This document shows positions 1 through 12,099 of a stretch of 64,000 bases of DNA, piece after piece (position 1 is the first letter of the stretch; the number at the start of each line of letters is the position of its first letter). Made by a program: the position numbers and the translations under genes. Below the pieces are notes generated by a model, which was not told the origin of the DNA, made no database searches, and worked only from the letters and a program-made list of their open reading frames with translations. This DNA is from Silurus meridionalis (Eukaryota > Chordata > Actinopteri > Siluriformes > Siluridae): positions 22,085,132-22,149,131 of the forward strand of contig NC_060885.1 in the NCBI RefSeq assembly GCF_014805685.1, given 5' to 3'.

Positions 1-389
1 CCAAAACTCATTCTTACATACATTGATCTCATTAAACAGACACACATCTTTCTAAAATAATGACATTTATATTAAGTCATAGATTGTACACTAAAATATG
101 TGTAACATTCAGGGAGCCAGCAAAATGGTCACTAAATGGCTGGAGAAATAGTGTACATCTAACTTAATTCTACATTCCCAGCATTTATTTATTCCATTTA
201 ATGATAGCATATGATTATATAATAGTCATATGATATTTTTATATTTCTGAAAGCTCTGGTTTTGCTGAATCCAAAATGAGTTTGTAAAAAAGCTTGCCTG
301 TGTAAGCAACTTCAAGCTTAATCGAGGTGACAATATTTTTCCTAAGCGTAAAAATCACTTGCTTCCTTGCTTTTAGTCTGTAGTGCATG

Positions 390-391
<2 letters not shown>

Positions 392-447
<56 letters not shown>
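392..447. repeat. (CA)n microsatellite
   Basis: Uninterrupted CA dinucleotide run of about 28 units. Open frames through it in either strand are low-complexity artefacts. The first 390 bases of the window are AT-rich and show nothing recognisable. Confidence 0.97.
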
Positions 448-451
<4 letters not shown>

Positions 452-672
452 CAAACATGCCAGGGGAGAAAACCAGTTTGCTGGCCAGCATGTTTAAGTA
501 GTTCTCCCGGATTGCTGGGATTCTCCTTCTAATTATGCAAATACGTGTTGCTTGGAGGTACAATTTTCACAGGGTGCCTGCCATTAGACAGGATTAGACA
601 GATGTTGATACACTGGCTTTTGATGAGATTAATCACGCTCCAGAGCACACAGCCAGAGAGAGAAAAAAGAGT

Positions 673-675
<3 letters not shown>

Positions 676-725
<50 letters not shown>
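676..725. repeat. (GA)n microsatellite
   Basis: Pure GA run of about 25 units flanked by further purine-rich sequence up to about 775. Confidence 0.97.
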
Positions 726-727
<2 letters not shown>

Positions 728-1047
728 AAAAGGAGAGGCAAAGAGAGAAAGAAAAAGTGAAAGGAAAAAAGAGAGCTGTCCAGTTTCACAACTGGTATCT
801 TAATAAGTATGAAGAACTAGGGCAGAACGACAATGCACACATTATATAATAAACACAGTGCTAAAACAGCTCTTGCTTTCGATCTGAAAAATGCTTCTTG
901 TCACCATGATCTCCTAATAATAAATTTTTCTAATGGGTTCATCTTTGATTCTTAATATACCAAGGTACATTTGTACTGCCAAAAACATAGTTACATACTG
1001 TGTGAAAAGATATGATAAAAATGGGACAGCAGTGCTGGTGTTTGTAG

Positions 1048-1048
<1 letters not shown>

Positions 1049-1088
<40 letters not shown>

Positions 1089-1106
1089 GTATTAATACTT
1101 AATACG

Positions 1107-1137
<31 letters not shown>

Positions 1138-1140
1138 TAA
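1049..1140. repeat. AT-rich inverted trinucleotide repeat
   Basis: An (ATA/TAA)n run is followed after a short TTAATACTTAATACG centre by an (ATT)n run. The two arms are complementary and can fold into one long AT hairpin. It may be an expanded trinucleotide repeat at an old inverted repeat. Confidence 0.8.
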
Positions 1141-1465
1141 TTAATTAATAATTTTTTAATTAAATTTGAACTTGAGTTTTGCATCAAATAATCAGAACTC
1201 CAAAAAACATAAGTAGGTGGATTGGTCCTTTAAATTGATGACTCATGACTTACTGTGTTAAAAGACCTTAAACAATTTAGAAAATAGTATTTTAATATTA
1301 ATACTAATACTAACTTATATATAGCTATTCCATAGAATAAAATATGACACTTAAAAATAGCTGCAAGCAGCAATTGAGAGTCAAAGCACCAAGGATACAA
1401 CCTTGTCTGTTTCCTGAGGATGTTATTGTATCATAAAACATACACTTAAGCATGAAAAAATGCAC

Positions 1466-1844
1466 AGGAATCCACTGTAAAGGTATTTTGCAATGAATCA
1501 GACATCCTTTCATTCTGATGTAGTCTCTTCTACAAATCATGGCTTGTGCTAGGGCTGTTTCATCATTTTCCATCTCATAACTTCCATCTTTTTCAGAACT
1601 CTGGACCATCCCTCTCCTCTGTCCTCGTAGCTGCACAGTAATTGAGAGCACATCCTCCGAGGTGACAAACTCAGCTCCCAGCTCAGTGGGGATGAGCTCC
1701 TTTTTGGATATTATTTTCATTACCGGCAAGGTCACGGAGGTGGTCAAAGTCATCACTGTCACAATCCTCACCCTTCCAATGAGAAACATTCCACACCTCT
1801 TTTTGCTCCTCCTTATTCCTCCTACTTAGATTCATTAACATCGT
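1466..1844 (-). other. Coding-like segment of unknown function (possible exon or frameshifted pseudogene)
   Basis: On the minus strand, 1844 down to 1724 reads as an exon-like open segment. It contains NKEEQKEVWNVSHWKGEDC followed by an acidic DSDDFDHLRDL stretch. It is preceded by a pyrimidine tract ending in AG and followed by a GTAATG donor-like site. Just downstream, after a one-base frame change in an A-rich run, another frame is open to about 1466 and carries ELIPTELGAEFVTSEDVL and a charged tail. Composition is not low-complexity and differs from the surrounding AT-rich DNA. I do not recognise the protein. Possibilities are terminal exons of an unrelated gene upstream of akt3, a decayed retrocopy, or chance. 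Confidence 0.3.
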
Positions 1845-1898
1845 CTGGCATTCAAGACACACAAAAAATGCACAGATTATAATTAAATAAATATTCAT

Positions 1899-2390
1899 AA
1901 AAAAAGTTTATGCTGAATTCGGAACCTTCAAAGATGATATAAGCCAAAAATCACAGTAATGTATAACTGTTAGCAATGATTATTGGCGCAGGCACCAGAA
2001 TGCACTTGCTAGTATATTTATGTTTATATGCCATATTACTAAATGTACATGTGAACTATAACCTGTATAACGTACTGTGGAATCAAACTGCACTTGCAGA
2101 AGGTGTCTAGATCTGTTAACGATTACAGTTGGACAGAATCAGTTATTTCCAGACTGGACTGAAAACATTTTACTCTGGTTGAGCAGTGGGTTTTAATAGG
2201 AGACAGACTGTCATTCTTCTTATACTGTGGCAATTCCAAAAGAGAAGATCTGTACTGACAATGGTGATTATACAAGCAGCAGATCTTCCTAGACTGTTAT
2301 TTCTACCCATCACCCACATGTTCTTAACTAAAGTCTTTCCATCCAGAAATATAAAAAGGACATAGTAAGAGGGATGCAATGGAAGTGATG
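1899..2390. other. Stretch with no supported gene
   Basis: AT-rich sequence. One minus-strand open frame (2379 to 2170, containing DGKTLVKNMWVMGRNNSLG) might belong with the coding-like segment to its left, but no splice signals tie them together. Confidence 0.4.
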
Positions 2391-3128
2391 GTAAGATTCA
2401 CAGAATCACATCGGTGCATCGGCATAAAAGTTAACAATGTGATGCATCGATTTAAAAAAGTGTGTGATGCATTGTTTTTTTTTTTACATATTTGAATTGA
2501 TAAAGCCTTATTTATTTATATATAATTATTAGTGTATGTATGAAACCTAAGAAAATTAGAAAGTGACCAATAATTTGTGACTTAATTTAATTTGATTTCT
2601 CCTTGTTAAACTTTTTCTCAAGCGCTTTCACTCAGCATCGCCGCTGCTACGTGAATATGACGTATCACAACACTACGGAGGCGTGTCCTGGGAGTCACAT
2701 AGAATACAGATTAACATGGCAGAGGTAGAGCTGCATCTTCCTGAAAACAGAACAGGCAAAGAAAGTCTGGTTTTATTTCATCTTTTTTTTTTTTTTGCAC
2801 TACAAAGGTCTATTTGCGAAAAGGCCACGTGTTAGAAGTCAGAAGGCTCTTAAGTAAATTGATGATTTGCTGTCTGTCTGAACCAAAGAAATAAAAGTGA
2901 ACTGTCTGTATCGTATTGAATTGCATAGCATCTTATGATTTTTTTTGGTTGCATCGTTTTGCATTGAATGTTAAATCGAATCGAAATAGGATCACATTGC
3001 ATGGTAATAGGGGGTGAATCCTATCGCATCACATTACATCGGTTTTTGCTTTATATGTATCTTTAAAGGCTTTGCAGTTTGGCTCAATCAATTGTCTATG
3101 CAGTTAGTTACAGAGATGCACATCCCTA
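2391..3128 (+). mobile_element. hAT family A, copy 1 (non-autonomous)
   Basis: The right end reads GATGCACATCCCTA, the reverse complement of the TAGGGATGTGCATC end seen at 57053. The left end carries GATGGTAAGATTCAC, the counterpart of the family's other end. The middle shares a block with the copies at 15.9, 38.7 and 57.4 kb that includes a CpG-containing upstream region and a start codon at 2716. The reading there is MAEVELHLPENRTGKE, the apparent N-terminus of a lost transposase, and it breaks down in poly-T at about 2786. Strand is that of this ORF fragment. Assignment to hAT rests on the 8-bp target duplication of the 57-kb copy. Confidence 0.75.
2716..2790 (+). pseudogene. Transposase N-terminal fragment (hAT family A)
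   Basis: ATG followed by about 25 codons reading MAEVELHLPENRTGKESLVLF, then a poly-T run. The same start peptide is encoded in two other family copies on the minus strand (start codons near 16012 and 38757) with conservative changes, so it is element-derived coding sequence rather than a host exon. No transposase catalytic region remains. Confidence 0.55.
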
Positions 3129-4087
3129 ATCCCATATTAGGGATGTGGGGTATATATATATGGCGTATATCCTTTCTCCAAGCATTTTGCCAGCACTTCT
3201 GATGTGCATATCAAGCATGCCTTTCCCTTTCTCTTTCTCAGTCTCATCACCTCCACCTCAATAATTGAATGAGCAGCCTCTGGTTTGTAGACTGTAAATT
3301 ATGTTGTTAGTTACTGTAACCCTGCATACTTTGATCATAGCAGACACTTGCTTTTCTGTAACAGGTGTTCTACACAGGGGTTTGCATCTCTAATTTTAGG
3401 TAAGCATCTTGTCTCTTAATCACATATAATTCACCGCCACAGTACACTGAATTTCAGAACGCTTAACGTTTACAGACAAAAACAATGTAATTTTAATTTT
3501 TGGATGTCAGGATTTTCTTTTGCTGTAGATTTTCATATATGGCAGTTTGATATTGCAGCTCAGAACTGCAAAAAAAAAAAAAAAAAGCTGCTAAATTAAC
3601 GCCAGCTGTGCTAAAATGGTCTCCGATGTACACTGTGTAGTTACACCAGTCAACAATGTCTATCATAGGTGTTAATTTAACACTAATGATTTGGCTGTGA
3701 AGCCACAGTTTAAGCATAATGTCAAGATTATGCCATTTGATTGATCATTACAATAAAAGAAAGTGCTAATAGATGCAGAGTGATATACAACTGATCAGGA
3801 TGTGAAAACAGGGTAGTTTTGCGTCGGTGTGTTGTAATGAGTAGGAATAAGAGGAAATGAATGGCATCCCATTTGTGGTATATTCCTTAGATAAAGAGCA
3901 GTTAGATAAAGGAATGGTGTGCTTGTTTAATGATGACTGTGACTACATTATTGCTGCCTAGTATTTGTAAATCTGTAGTAAATTATTTACTATATATACA
4001 GTATATAAATATATATATAAAGTGTTCACTGTGTTTATTATATAATGTATGCAGCGTCTGGACAGCCCTCTTTTCTTCCTTTTATTT

Positions 4088-4092
<5 letters not shown>
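3129..4092. other. Stretch with no supported gene
   Basis: AT-rich non-coding DNA with a poly-A run at about 3570-3586. At 3120-3146 a short palindrome (CATCCCTAAT / TTAGGGATG) abuts the end of the hAT copy, possibly a footprint of an earlier insertion. Confidence 0.5.
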
Positions 4093-4142
<50 letters not shown>

Positions 4143-4183
4143 GTCTCTCTGTCTCTCGCTCTCTCTCAATCTCTCTCTCTATT
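4093..4183. repeat. (CT)n microsatellite with GT interruptions
   Basis: Long CT run interrupted by CTGTCT units. Open frames across it encode only Ser/Leu repeats. Confidence 0.95.
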
Positions 4184-4640
4184 TTACTCTCAGTGGTGAA
4201 CCGTCCAGGCCAGCAAGGCCTTTTCTGCTTCCATAAACTGTATCAGAAACAATGACTTGCTTTAATATATTTAATATATTAAAATATTAAAATATTTTAT
4301 ATTTAATATATTTTTGTCCATGAATATGTATTAAATATTGTTATTTTCATGTCCTTTGATTGGTTGGTCAGAGAGTCAGAGCTATCAAAATGCATCTGCT
4401 GCAAAGAGCAAGGTCAAGTATATTTGTGTAGCTTTAATAGCAGTTTTAATTTCACAATGGCTGACAATGAAGAAGAAATTGATTTTGAAATATTTACAAG
4501 GACATTTAAAAAACAAACAAAAAAAACAAAACAGTTGAACAGGTTGGCCAAAACAGTTTAAAAAAGTTGTTTATTTTTACTTTTGTATTTTTTTCCTGTG
4601 GAATTTGAAGAACCCAGAAGAACCGTAAAGAACAGAAAAA

Positions 4641-4830
<190 letters not shown>

Positions 4831-4930
4831 ATTGCTATTAAGGGCCCAGCAACAGCTCTCTCTGGCAGTCCTAAGAATGTATTGCTTATTAAACACAGTG
4901 TTAATGATATATAAACACGGTTAACTATGA

Positions 4931-5345
4931 TGAAGCAACAGATCCGTTACATCACCGCAAAAGTGATTTTCCACTTAATTGCATGTAGTTACATGAACTA
5001 ATTACATAAACCATAAGCAAAACTGCTGCAGTGGTGACAAGGAAGAGGAATGACACACTCCACAAACCTCCGCACTGAGAGCCGTGAAGTAACGGCAGTA
5101 AGCCGTGCGCACCCAGGGGAACAAAGCAGAGGAAGGCCCTCTCATCATCCAACCGAGCATGCACTCTCTGGAGAAGAGCGGAGCCAAGGGGTTGGTTCTC
5201 TCGAGCCTAGCCTCTCTCATTCTCTCTGGGGAGGCAGCAGCAGCAGTAGCAGCGGCAGCAGCGGCAGCAGTGCTGAGCCTGCTGCACATCACAGTCCCAC
5301 AGTTATTATGGCTCATAACAATTAGCATTTAATTAAGAGCCCAGC
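4931..5345. promoter_or_regulatory. Candidate conserved non-coding block
   Basis: Complex, non-repetitive sequence between microsatellites. It contains a (CAG/CGGCAG)n run at 5233-5271 and a homeodomain-type AT core, AACAATTAGCATTTAATTAA, near 5318-5337. Such TAAT-rich cores are typical of vertebrate developmental enhancers, but conservation cannot be tested here. The alanine-rich frames across the CAG run have no other coding features. Confidence 0.25.
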
Positions 5346-6830
5346 CATATGGAGGTGTTCACTCTTTGCTGCTGAAAACATGCTCATGAGTTAAGGGTAA
5401 TGCTTTATGGTGAACAACACAGCTGGAAGAATGTGACTCTATCATGCTATGTGTGTGTGTTTGTGTGTGTGTGTATGTGCGTGTTGTTTAGAATGTGCAT
5501 AAAAATAGAATAGAAAACACATCAGGTGCACACTGCCTGTTCCCCAAGTCTCCAGTGACCTGCATAGGTGGATTAAAGTACCATCGAATGTGTGTGAAAA
5601 GTCTTTCACAAGTTCATCATTAGTCTTTTAGATGAAGACGATAAGGCAGACTTTGATCACATTTATCACTACAAAGAAATAGAAGTTCACAAAAGCCTTT
5701 TACTGTGTATTGGGGGATTATGTGATGACTTGTTTGAATAAGATGGATACTCCTGCCAGCCTCGATTTTAGGATGATGGATGGAGACACACAAAAGAAGG
5801 AAATAGCTCTCATAAACCCAGCCTGTGTGCTGGCACATTGCTTCAGTTTTTTTTTTTCTTTCCGTCTTCAGTAATGAAAGCTTTGCCTAAGATGTATTAA
5901 CCCATTTCTGACACGCAGCAGTGAAGCCAGTCATTTGATTTGTGAAGGGAGTTGAATAAACATAATAGTTCTGGTAACATGTACTCGTGTGTTTGTGCAA
6001 TTGTTTCTGTTAGAGTCGTGGAGGAACTGAGGACTAGGTGCACAGCAGAGAAACAATAGCACTTTCTGTAAATAATTCATGAACTGTCCGTCTCATGTTC
6101 GTCCGTTCTGATGGGCAGAAGAAACATCTGTTTGGGCTCACTTCGTAGTGACATGCCTCGAGAGTAAGACATCTGGCTGGGAGGAGGGGAAGCCTGTTCT
6201 CTAGGGTGTAAGCATCAAGGGAAACCGCTGTGTCTTTAACTTGTTCATCTACAGATGGTGAGGATCAGGCTCATAAAATCGGAAAACAGCAGCTTTGTTT
6301 TCAATTCACATTGCCTCGTGCATCTGCCAATCAAACGCATCCCGCTATTATGATGCTCAAAAAGAAATTCCGAGCATACAGGTCGTGCTGGTGTTGAACT
6401 GTTATTCTTATGTAACAGCATGAAACGAGTCGTTTTATGTATTGTGTTGAGACTCTTATACTTCCAAATGATAACAGTTGCTTGTTTATGTCTCACAGTC
6501 ATAGGAAAAAAAAAAATTAAGTCAAGCTGTTAGAGCTTTCAGAAGTCTAAATAAAGAAATCTATCATGTGCAACTACTTTCAAACAGCTCCAGATTGCAC
6601 ATTAAATATCCAGCAGAGTTCATCGGCAAAAAATAAACGTAATATTATACCCCTAATGAGACAATACAGGACCATTGTAGGACTATCATGCTGTTGTTCA
6701 TCAGTGAGTCAGACAGATCAGACAGCAGACTTCTGTCCATTCATTTGCCTCCTCTCAATCATCATCGTAGCCACAGAACAGGAGCAGCTTGTGTTCCTGT
6801 TATCTCAGCTCCACATTTACTGATATTAAA
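5346..6830. other. Non-coding stretch without recognisable elements
   Basis: Mixed-complexity sequence with a short imperfect GT run at about 5452-5480. No transposon ends, exons or RNA genes recognised. Confidence 0.5.
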
Positions 6831-6834
6831 TCTC

Positions 6835-7170
6835 ACATCCTACCACACTGTTCACCAGAGGGATGGCCGGGGATCACGCAGTCCTTCCACCCATCTCGTT
6901 CCCCCGGCTATTCAGCGGTCTGCGGGGAAAGTTTTCATGGGGTAGGTGGAGCACAGATGCAGAAGCAGCCTTCATATTGCTGGAGGAAGAGATGGCTGAC
7001 TACCTTTTGGCTTGGAGGCGCCATTAACCAATTTGCCTTCCAGATGTCCATCAGTGAGCAGTGGCCAGCTTCATGCCAATCCAGGCTGTCCTGCCTCTAT
7101 ACATCTGGCCAAACTGTCTCCCACACTCAATCTGCTATTTGTGTTTTGTTTTTTTCCGACTATTCTAGTG
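6835..7170. promoter_or_regulatory. Candidate conserved non-coding block
   Basis: GC-balanced, non-repetitive DNA within an AT-rich neighbourhood, including GGAGGCGCCATTAACCAATT near 7015-7034. No frame looks coding. Its complexity and position upstream of akt3 make it a plausible cis-regulatory element; this is inference. Confidence 0.22.
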
Positions 7171-9111
7171 CCATTTTAAAGCTGTGAATTTCCAGCCAAT
7201 GAAACATTCGGTTTACTGCAATGTGCGTCATAAAATGTCACATTTTATTTGAACATCTATGCACTTTTTTCCCTTTATGCAATTTTATTTCAATTCGAAC
7301 ATCTATGAACTTTTGCCCTTTGTACAATTTATTGTACCAGTTAGTACATCTAGGTGTTAATCCATTAGATTTTTCAGCATATACTCTAATGAATGCAATA
7401 TAAATTCACAGCTTTTCACTTCTTTTCCATACTACTACTGATTGATGATAGCTGTACCGACAGCATGTGTATGTCCCGCAAGCACAACCTCGACGCTGTG
7501 TGAACATTCGAGGCTGCAATTCCCAAAAAGGGCTAACCTGCGCCAGCTGTTGGAGACAAGCTACCTGTGCCAACAGTGGCAGCCACTGCCCACTGCATCA
7601 TGTGTTCCAACGTTTCCATCTGTGGCATTTGTACCCGTCCTCCACTCTCTGCATCTGGACGTGCTAAAGAAAGCTTTCCAATAGCGCCGAGCTTGGCACT
7701 GGCTGCCAACTGGGCCAGATGTTCGAGCTGTAAGCCCCAGGCTAAATCAGTGTAGCTCTCCACTCATTATTCCAGCCCTGATGAATTGCAAGTGCCCATT
7801 TTTTTCCTCCTCCAGCTCCCTCCTCAACAAACCATCCATCAGTGGGAGAGACTTGAGGAGGTACAGCGGTGGGGATGTCTAAGGAGGGCCTTGCAGATGT
7901 GTCTTTTAACGCTTTTGGCAGAACGTGGGGGAAGCTCTTGAAAGCTGGTCTCTGTGTTGAGGAAAAGCCTATTTTGTACTTATGAATTGTTTTCTTCTTA
8001 ATACAATGAAAAGCATGTCATACTGATGAAAACATTTGCATAAATATAATGAAATCAGTACCTATGGGATTTAATTAGGTGATCCGAGTGACGTTATTAT
8101 AATTGCTGTTCTCCATTTTCTTATTGCATATATGTTCACTATTGACTATCAGAATGGCATTACTCTTTAGTAACCTGAGGCACAATAGTGTAGTTTCTTG
8201 GCTATGAAGCTATGGCCATAATAACAGAGGGCCTTGACTTAGGGTTGTTTTGCTCAGGTTTTCCCCAGGGAAGCATTTACTAGGCCTGAGCACACTGACC
8301 TTGTTGATCCAGATGGTGACAGAAAAATGCAAGCTGCATATCCTCTCACAGCTTAAAGTGAAACCTTACTGACCGTCTACTGGCTAGCAAAAGCAAGAAT
8401 TTCCTTCTAATATAACCCATGAAATAGAAACAGATAAGAAATTTAAAATACAGCTAACAAAACAACCATTTAATAATATATCGAACCCTGGACTTTTAAC
8501 CACAAAATAAAAGAATTACTCTCCCGAAATCAAAAAGGCCTGTACTGTTTTCTTGGTGTGTGCCAAACATACACTTGCTTTCTAATGGTAAAGAGTGACT
8601 TATCTTACCAAATGGTATTTCAACAATTAACTCGAATAGTGCGTTGAGCATTTGACTTGGAATTAGTTGTGCATGTACTTCTGTGCCTCTATATTGCATA
8701 TAAATACACATACATACATATACACATAATATAAACATGCGCCATGTTCCAACAACATTTTTCCATCCTGATCATGTTCGACTACAAATGTATTAGGGGT
8801 TTTATATACGTTACTACTGAGAGATACATTTGAGTTCAACAGGTCATGAAATTGGACTTTTCTGTGCCTTTCAACTTAAATGCAGACATACATATTGAAA
8901 TACATATTTTATATAATGTTTTATACAATATTTGTATGTTTTAAATTTCATATCAGGTGTAGCAGTGAATATTTAGTCCATGGTGTCAAATAATTTGACC
9001 TAGGGGAAGCATATAAATTAAAAATAGAAGCAGGCTGAAGCCTAATCCTTGAGGAATGCATACTGTAAAAGAAACAATGTAGTAAAATGTGGATTGCTAG
9101 GGAGGCAGCAC

Positions 9112-9115
<4 letters not shown>
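7171..9115. other. Non-coding stretch
   Basis: Contains another GC-balanced complex block (about 7445-7880) and AT-rich sequence elsewhere. Short frames in 7445-7765 overlap on both strands with no start, splice or domain evidence. Nothing recognisable from 7900 to 9115. Confidence 0.4.

Positions 9116-9189
<74 letters not shown>
9116..9189. repeat. (TA)n microsatellite
   Basis: Pure TA run of about 37 units. Confidence 0.97.
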
Positions 9190-9192
<3 letters not shown>

Positions 9193-9408
9193 CATTTATC
9201 ACAGTGGTTACGTTCCAACAAAACCGCTTGTGATAAACGACAACCCACAAAAGAAATAGATGCCACCCCAAAAATGCTATTCTATGTATACAGTACTGTA
9301 CTGTTTTAACATTTTAATTCATTTTATAATTAATAATTATATTTCAATAATACATTTCAATATTTCAACATAAACCAATAAAACAATAAAACAATTCCCA
9401 ATTGAATT

Positions 9409-9621
<213 letters not shown>

Positions 9622-9694
9622 GTGAAAAGAAAGAGTTAAATCCCTTGTTAGTCAAGCAATGAAGACATTAAGAGCACTAAAGGAATATATTCAG

Positions 9695-10716
9695 CAGTGG
9701 TGGGCTGTGCATTTGGTACCTGGGCCTTCAGTGGGGATTTACCCGACTTAATTCACCTCTTAATACCACCACTATCACGTCGCAATTATAGAAACCATTA
9801 ATAAAATACAAAAACGCTATATAACACTGCATGGCATTACAGAGAGAGACATATCACATATGGAAGATGAATACCTTTTTATAAAAGCCAGCTGGAAACC
9901 TCTACACTACAACTGTAACAGTGCCACCTACATCATCTGGAGCAGTTCAGAATCAATATTTGTCTAATAACATGACAAAAACATAAAAAATGTAAATAAA
10001 ATACAACCTACTCACCAGAGATACAAACTTATAATTTGCACCGCTCTTCAGAGGCTGTAGTGCAGTGGTACCGCTCGTATTCACTGGTCTGGAAGTGGCG
10101 AACAAACCCTTTCCCGGGCTGAGACAAGCTAGCTAGCTGGCTGGCCTCTTGTCACAATGTCTAGCTTTTCTTGAAAATAGATTTTAAGAATGTCTGAGAC
10201 CAAATCAATTTCTTTTCCTCTGTCAGCCATTGTGGGCGTAAAAAGTCTAACTCAGATGTATTCATGTGTGCAGAGCGCTACAGATGTGTTTTGCTAGAAC
10301 TTGGCTGTAACAGTTTTCCTCTGACCAACCAATCAGAGGATGGAAAAATGCTGACGCTATTCTGGGCCAGCCAGCTGGCCCTGTGAGGTGAATTTGAAAT
10401 ATAATTGGGTAAAGAAACAGTCCCATTGCTAATACAGTTTAAGGTACATCAGCCAGCACTACTGAATCTGAAGGCACTGGGCAGATTATATTGACAAGGC
10501 AGCGCATAGAGGCTAAAATCTAACATCCACATACACGTACTGGAAGCATTGCAGCCAAGAGAAACGCTACGAAATGAAGAGAATAGACGGTTGGGAATAA
10601 ATGAATACAATTTTATGGAACAAATATTAGAATTTAGGTTGTAAATGTAGGTCAGTGCTTCTGATAGTGTTTAGGCCAGCAGAGAAAACCTTGCTGGCCC
10701 TGACAGCCCACCACTG
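9695..10716. mobile_element. hAT family B element, non-autonomous, 1022 bp
   Basis: The ends are perfect 14-bp inverted repeats, CAGTGGTGGGCTGT and its complement. They are flanked by a perfect 8-bp duplication ATATTCAG at 9687-9694 and 10717-10724. Eight-bp duplications with CA..TG ends are diagnostic of hAT elements. No open frame of transposase size is inside, so it depends on a source elsewhere. The perfect ends and target duplication argue for a fairly recent insertion. Confidence 0.92.
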
Positions 10717-10899
10717 ATATTCAGTATTAAAAAAAGACAACTGTATAGATCAGGAACTACAGCATATTCCCATATATGTACATAAAGCTGTTTTAAAGGT
10801 ATGATTTATAAAAAAACAATTCACAACTTAATGAATAGAGGTTTACCTTTGACCTGAGGTGTATATTTAAAAATCAATGGACTTTTCAGTTCCATAATT

Positions 10900-12095
10900 G
10901 ATCTTCTTCTGCTTTCGGCTGCTCCCATTAGGGGTCGCCACAGCGGATCATCTGTCTCCATACCCCCTCTGTCTTCTACATCTGCCTCTTTCAAACCAAC
11001 TACCTGCATTTCTCCCCTCACCACATCCATAAACCTCCTCCTTGGTCTTTTCTTTTCCTTCTTCCTGGTGGCTCCATCCTCAGCATTCTTCTACTGATAT
11101 TCCCCCATGTCCCTTCTCTGCACATCCCATCCTCATCACTCCCAACAAAAAACTCAACATCTTCAGCTCTGCTACCTCCGGCTCCACCTCCTGTCTTTTA
11201 CTCAATGTCACTGTCTCTAAACCATACAACATAGTAGGTCTCACCACAGTCCTATAAAACTTTTGCAGCCTGCACTTGTGCATCTGCGCTCTTGCAGATA
11301 TCCTTCTATCACAAATCAGTCCTGCCACTCTTTTCCACCCTGCCTGCACTCTTTTCTTCACTTTTCTAACACACTATCCATTGCTTTGCACTGTTGACTG
11401 CCAGTACCTAATCTCCTTCAAATTCTCCAGCTCTTCCTCCCTGCAACCACACCACTCCACTGCCCTTCCCTTTATTCACACACATGTACTCTGTCTCACT
11501 CCTACTAACTCTCCACCTCTCCAGGCTCTTCTCAACCTGCTCACTACTCTCACCACAAATCACAATATCATCCGCAAACATCATAGTCCACGGAAACTCC
11601 TGTCTGACCTCATCCGTCAATCTGTCCATCACCACTGCAAACAGCAAAGGGCTCAGTGCCGATCCTTGATGAAGTCCAACCTCCACCCTGAACCAGTCTG
11701 TCGTTCCTACTGCACACTTTACTGCTGTCACACTGTCCTCATACATGTCCTGCACCACCCTCACATTCTTGTCTGCCACATCTGACTTCCCCATACAATA
11801 CCACAACTCCCCTCTCGGCACCCTGTTGTACGCTTTCTCTAAATCCACAAACACACAATGCAACTCCTTCTGACCTTCTCTATACTTCTCCATCAACATT
11901 TTCAAAGCAAATAATGCGTCTGTGGTGCTCTTCCTCGGCATGAAACCATAATGATGCTCACAGATGGTCACCTCTTCTCTCAGCCTGTCTTCCACCACTC
12001 TTTCCCATAACTTCATGGTGTTTTATTAACTTTATTCCCCTGTAGTTACTGCAGGTCTGCACATCTCCCTTATTCTTAATCAGGACCATAATCGA
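10900..12095 (-). mobile_element. 5'-truncated non-LTR retrotransposon (RTE-like LINE)
   Basis: Minus-strand LINE fragment. From 12095 the RT region begins with KNKGDVQTCSNYRGIKL, shifts frame near 12016, then continues open to 11408. Toward lower coordinates, frame-shifted pieces match the C-terminal region (YRTVVRPTMLYGLETV at about 11240). A conserved 3' end contains CTCCCATTAGGGGTCGCCAC in plus orientation at about 10922. It ends in a short AAG-type repeat rather than poly-A, which fits RTE-clade elements. A second fragment of the same 3' end lies at 23818. Confidence 0.88.
11408..12016 (-). pseudogene. Reverse transcriptase fragment of the RTE-like LINE
   Basis: About 200 codons of reverse transcriptase palm domain. 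Visible motifs are FVDLEKAYNRVPR (motif A, catalytic Asp), GLHQGSALSPLLFAVVMD (motif B) and MMFADDIVICGES (motif C, catalytic Asp pair). After SLERWR about ten residues usual in the family are missing before VSRSETEYMCVN, and the frame ends shortly after. The endonuclease domain is absent through 5' truncation. The catalytic residues survive, but the protein is incomplete and cannot be active. Confidence 0.9.
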
Positions 12096-12099
12096 TACC

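Noticed and set aside
5002..5328. Alanine- or serine-rich frames across 5.0-5.3 kb
   Set aside because: They are produced by the CAG repeat in several phases on both strands, without splice or start support.
11276..11785. 169-codon plus-strand frame
   Set aside because: It is antisense to the LINE reverse transcriptase, which carries the real motifs on the minus strand.
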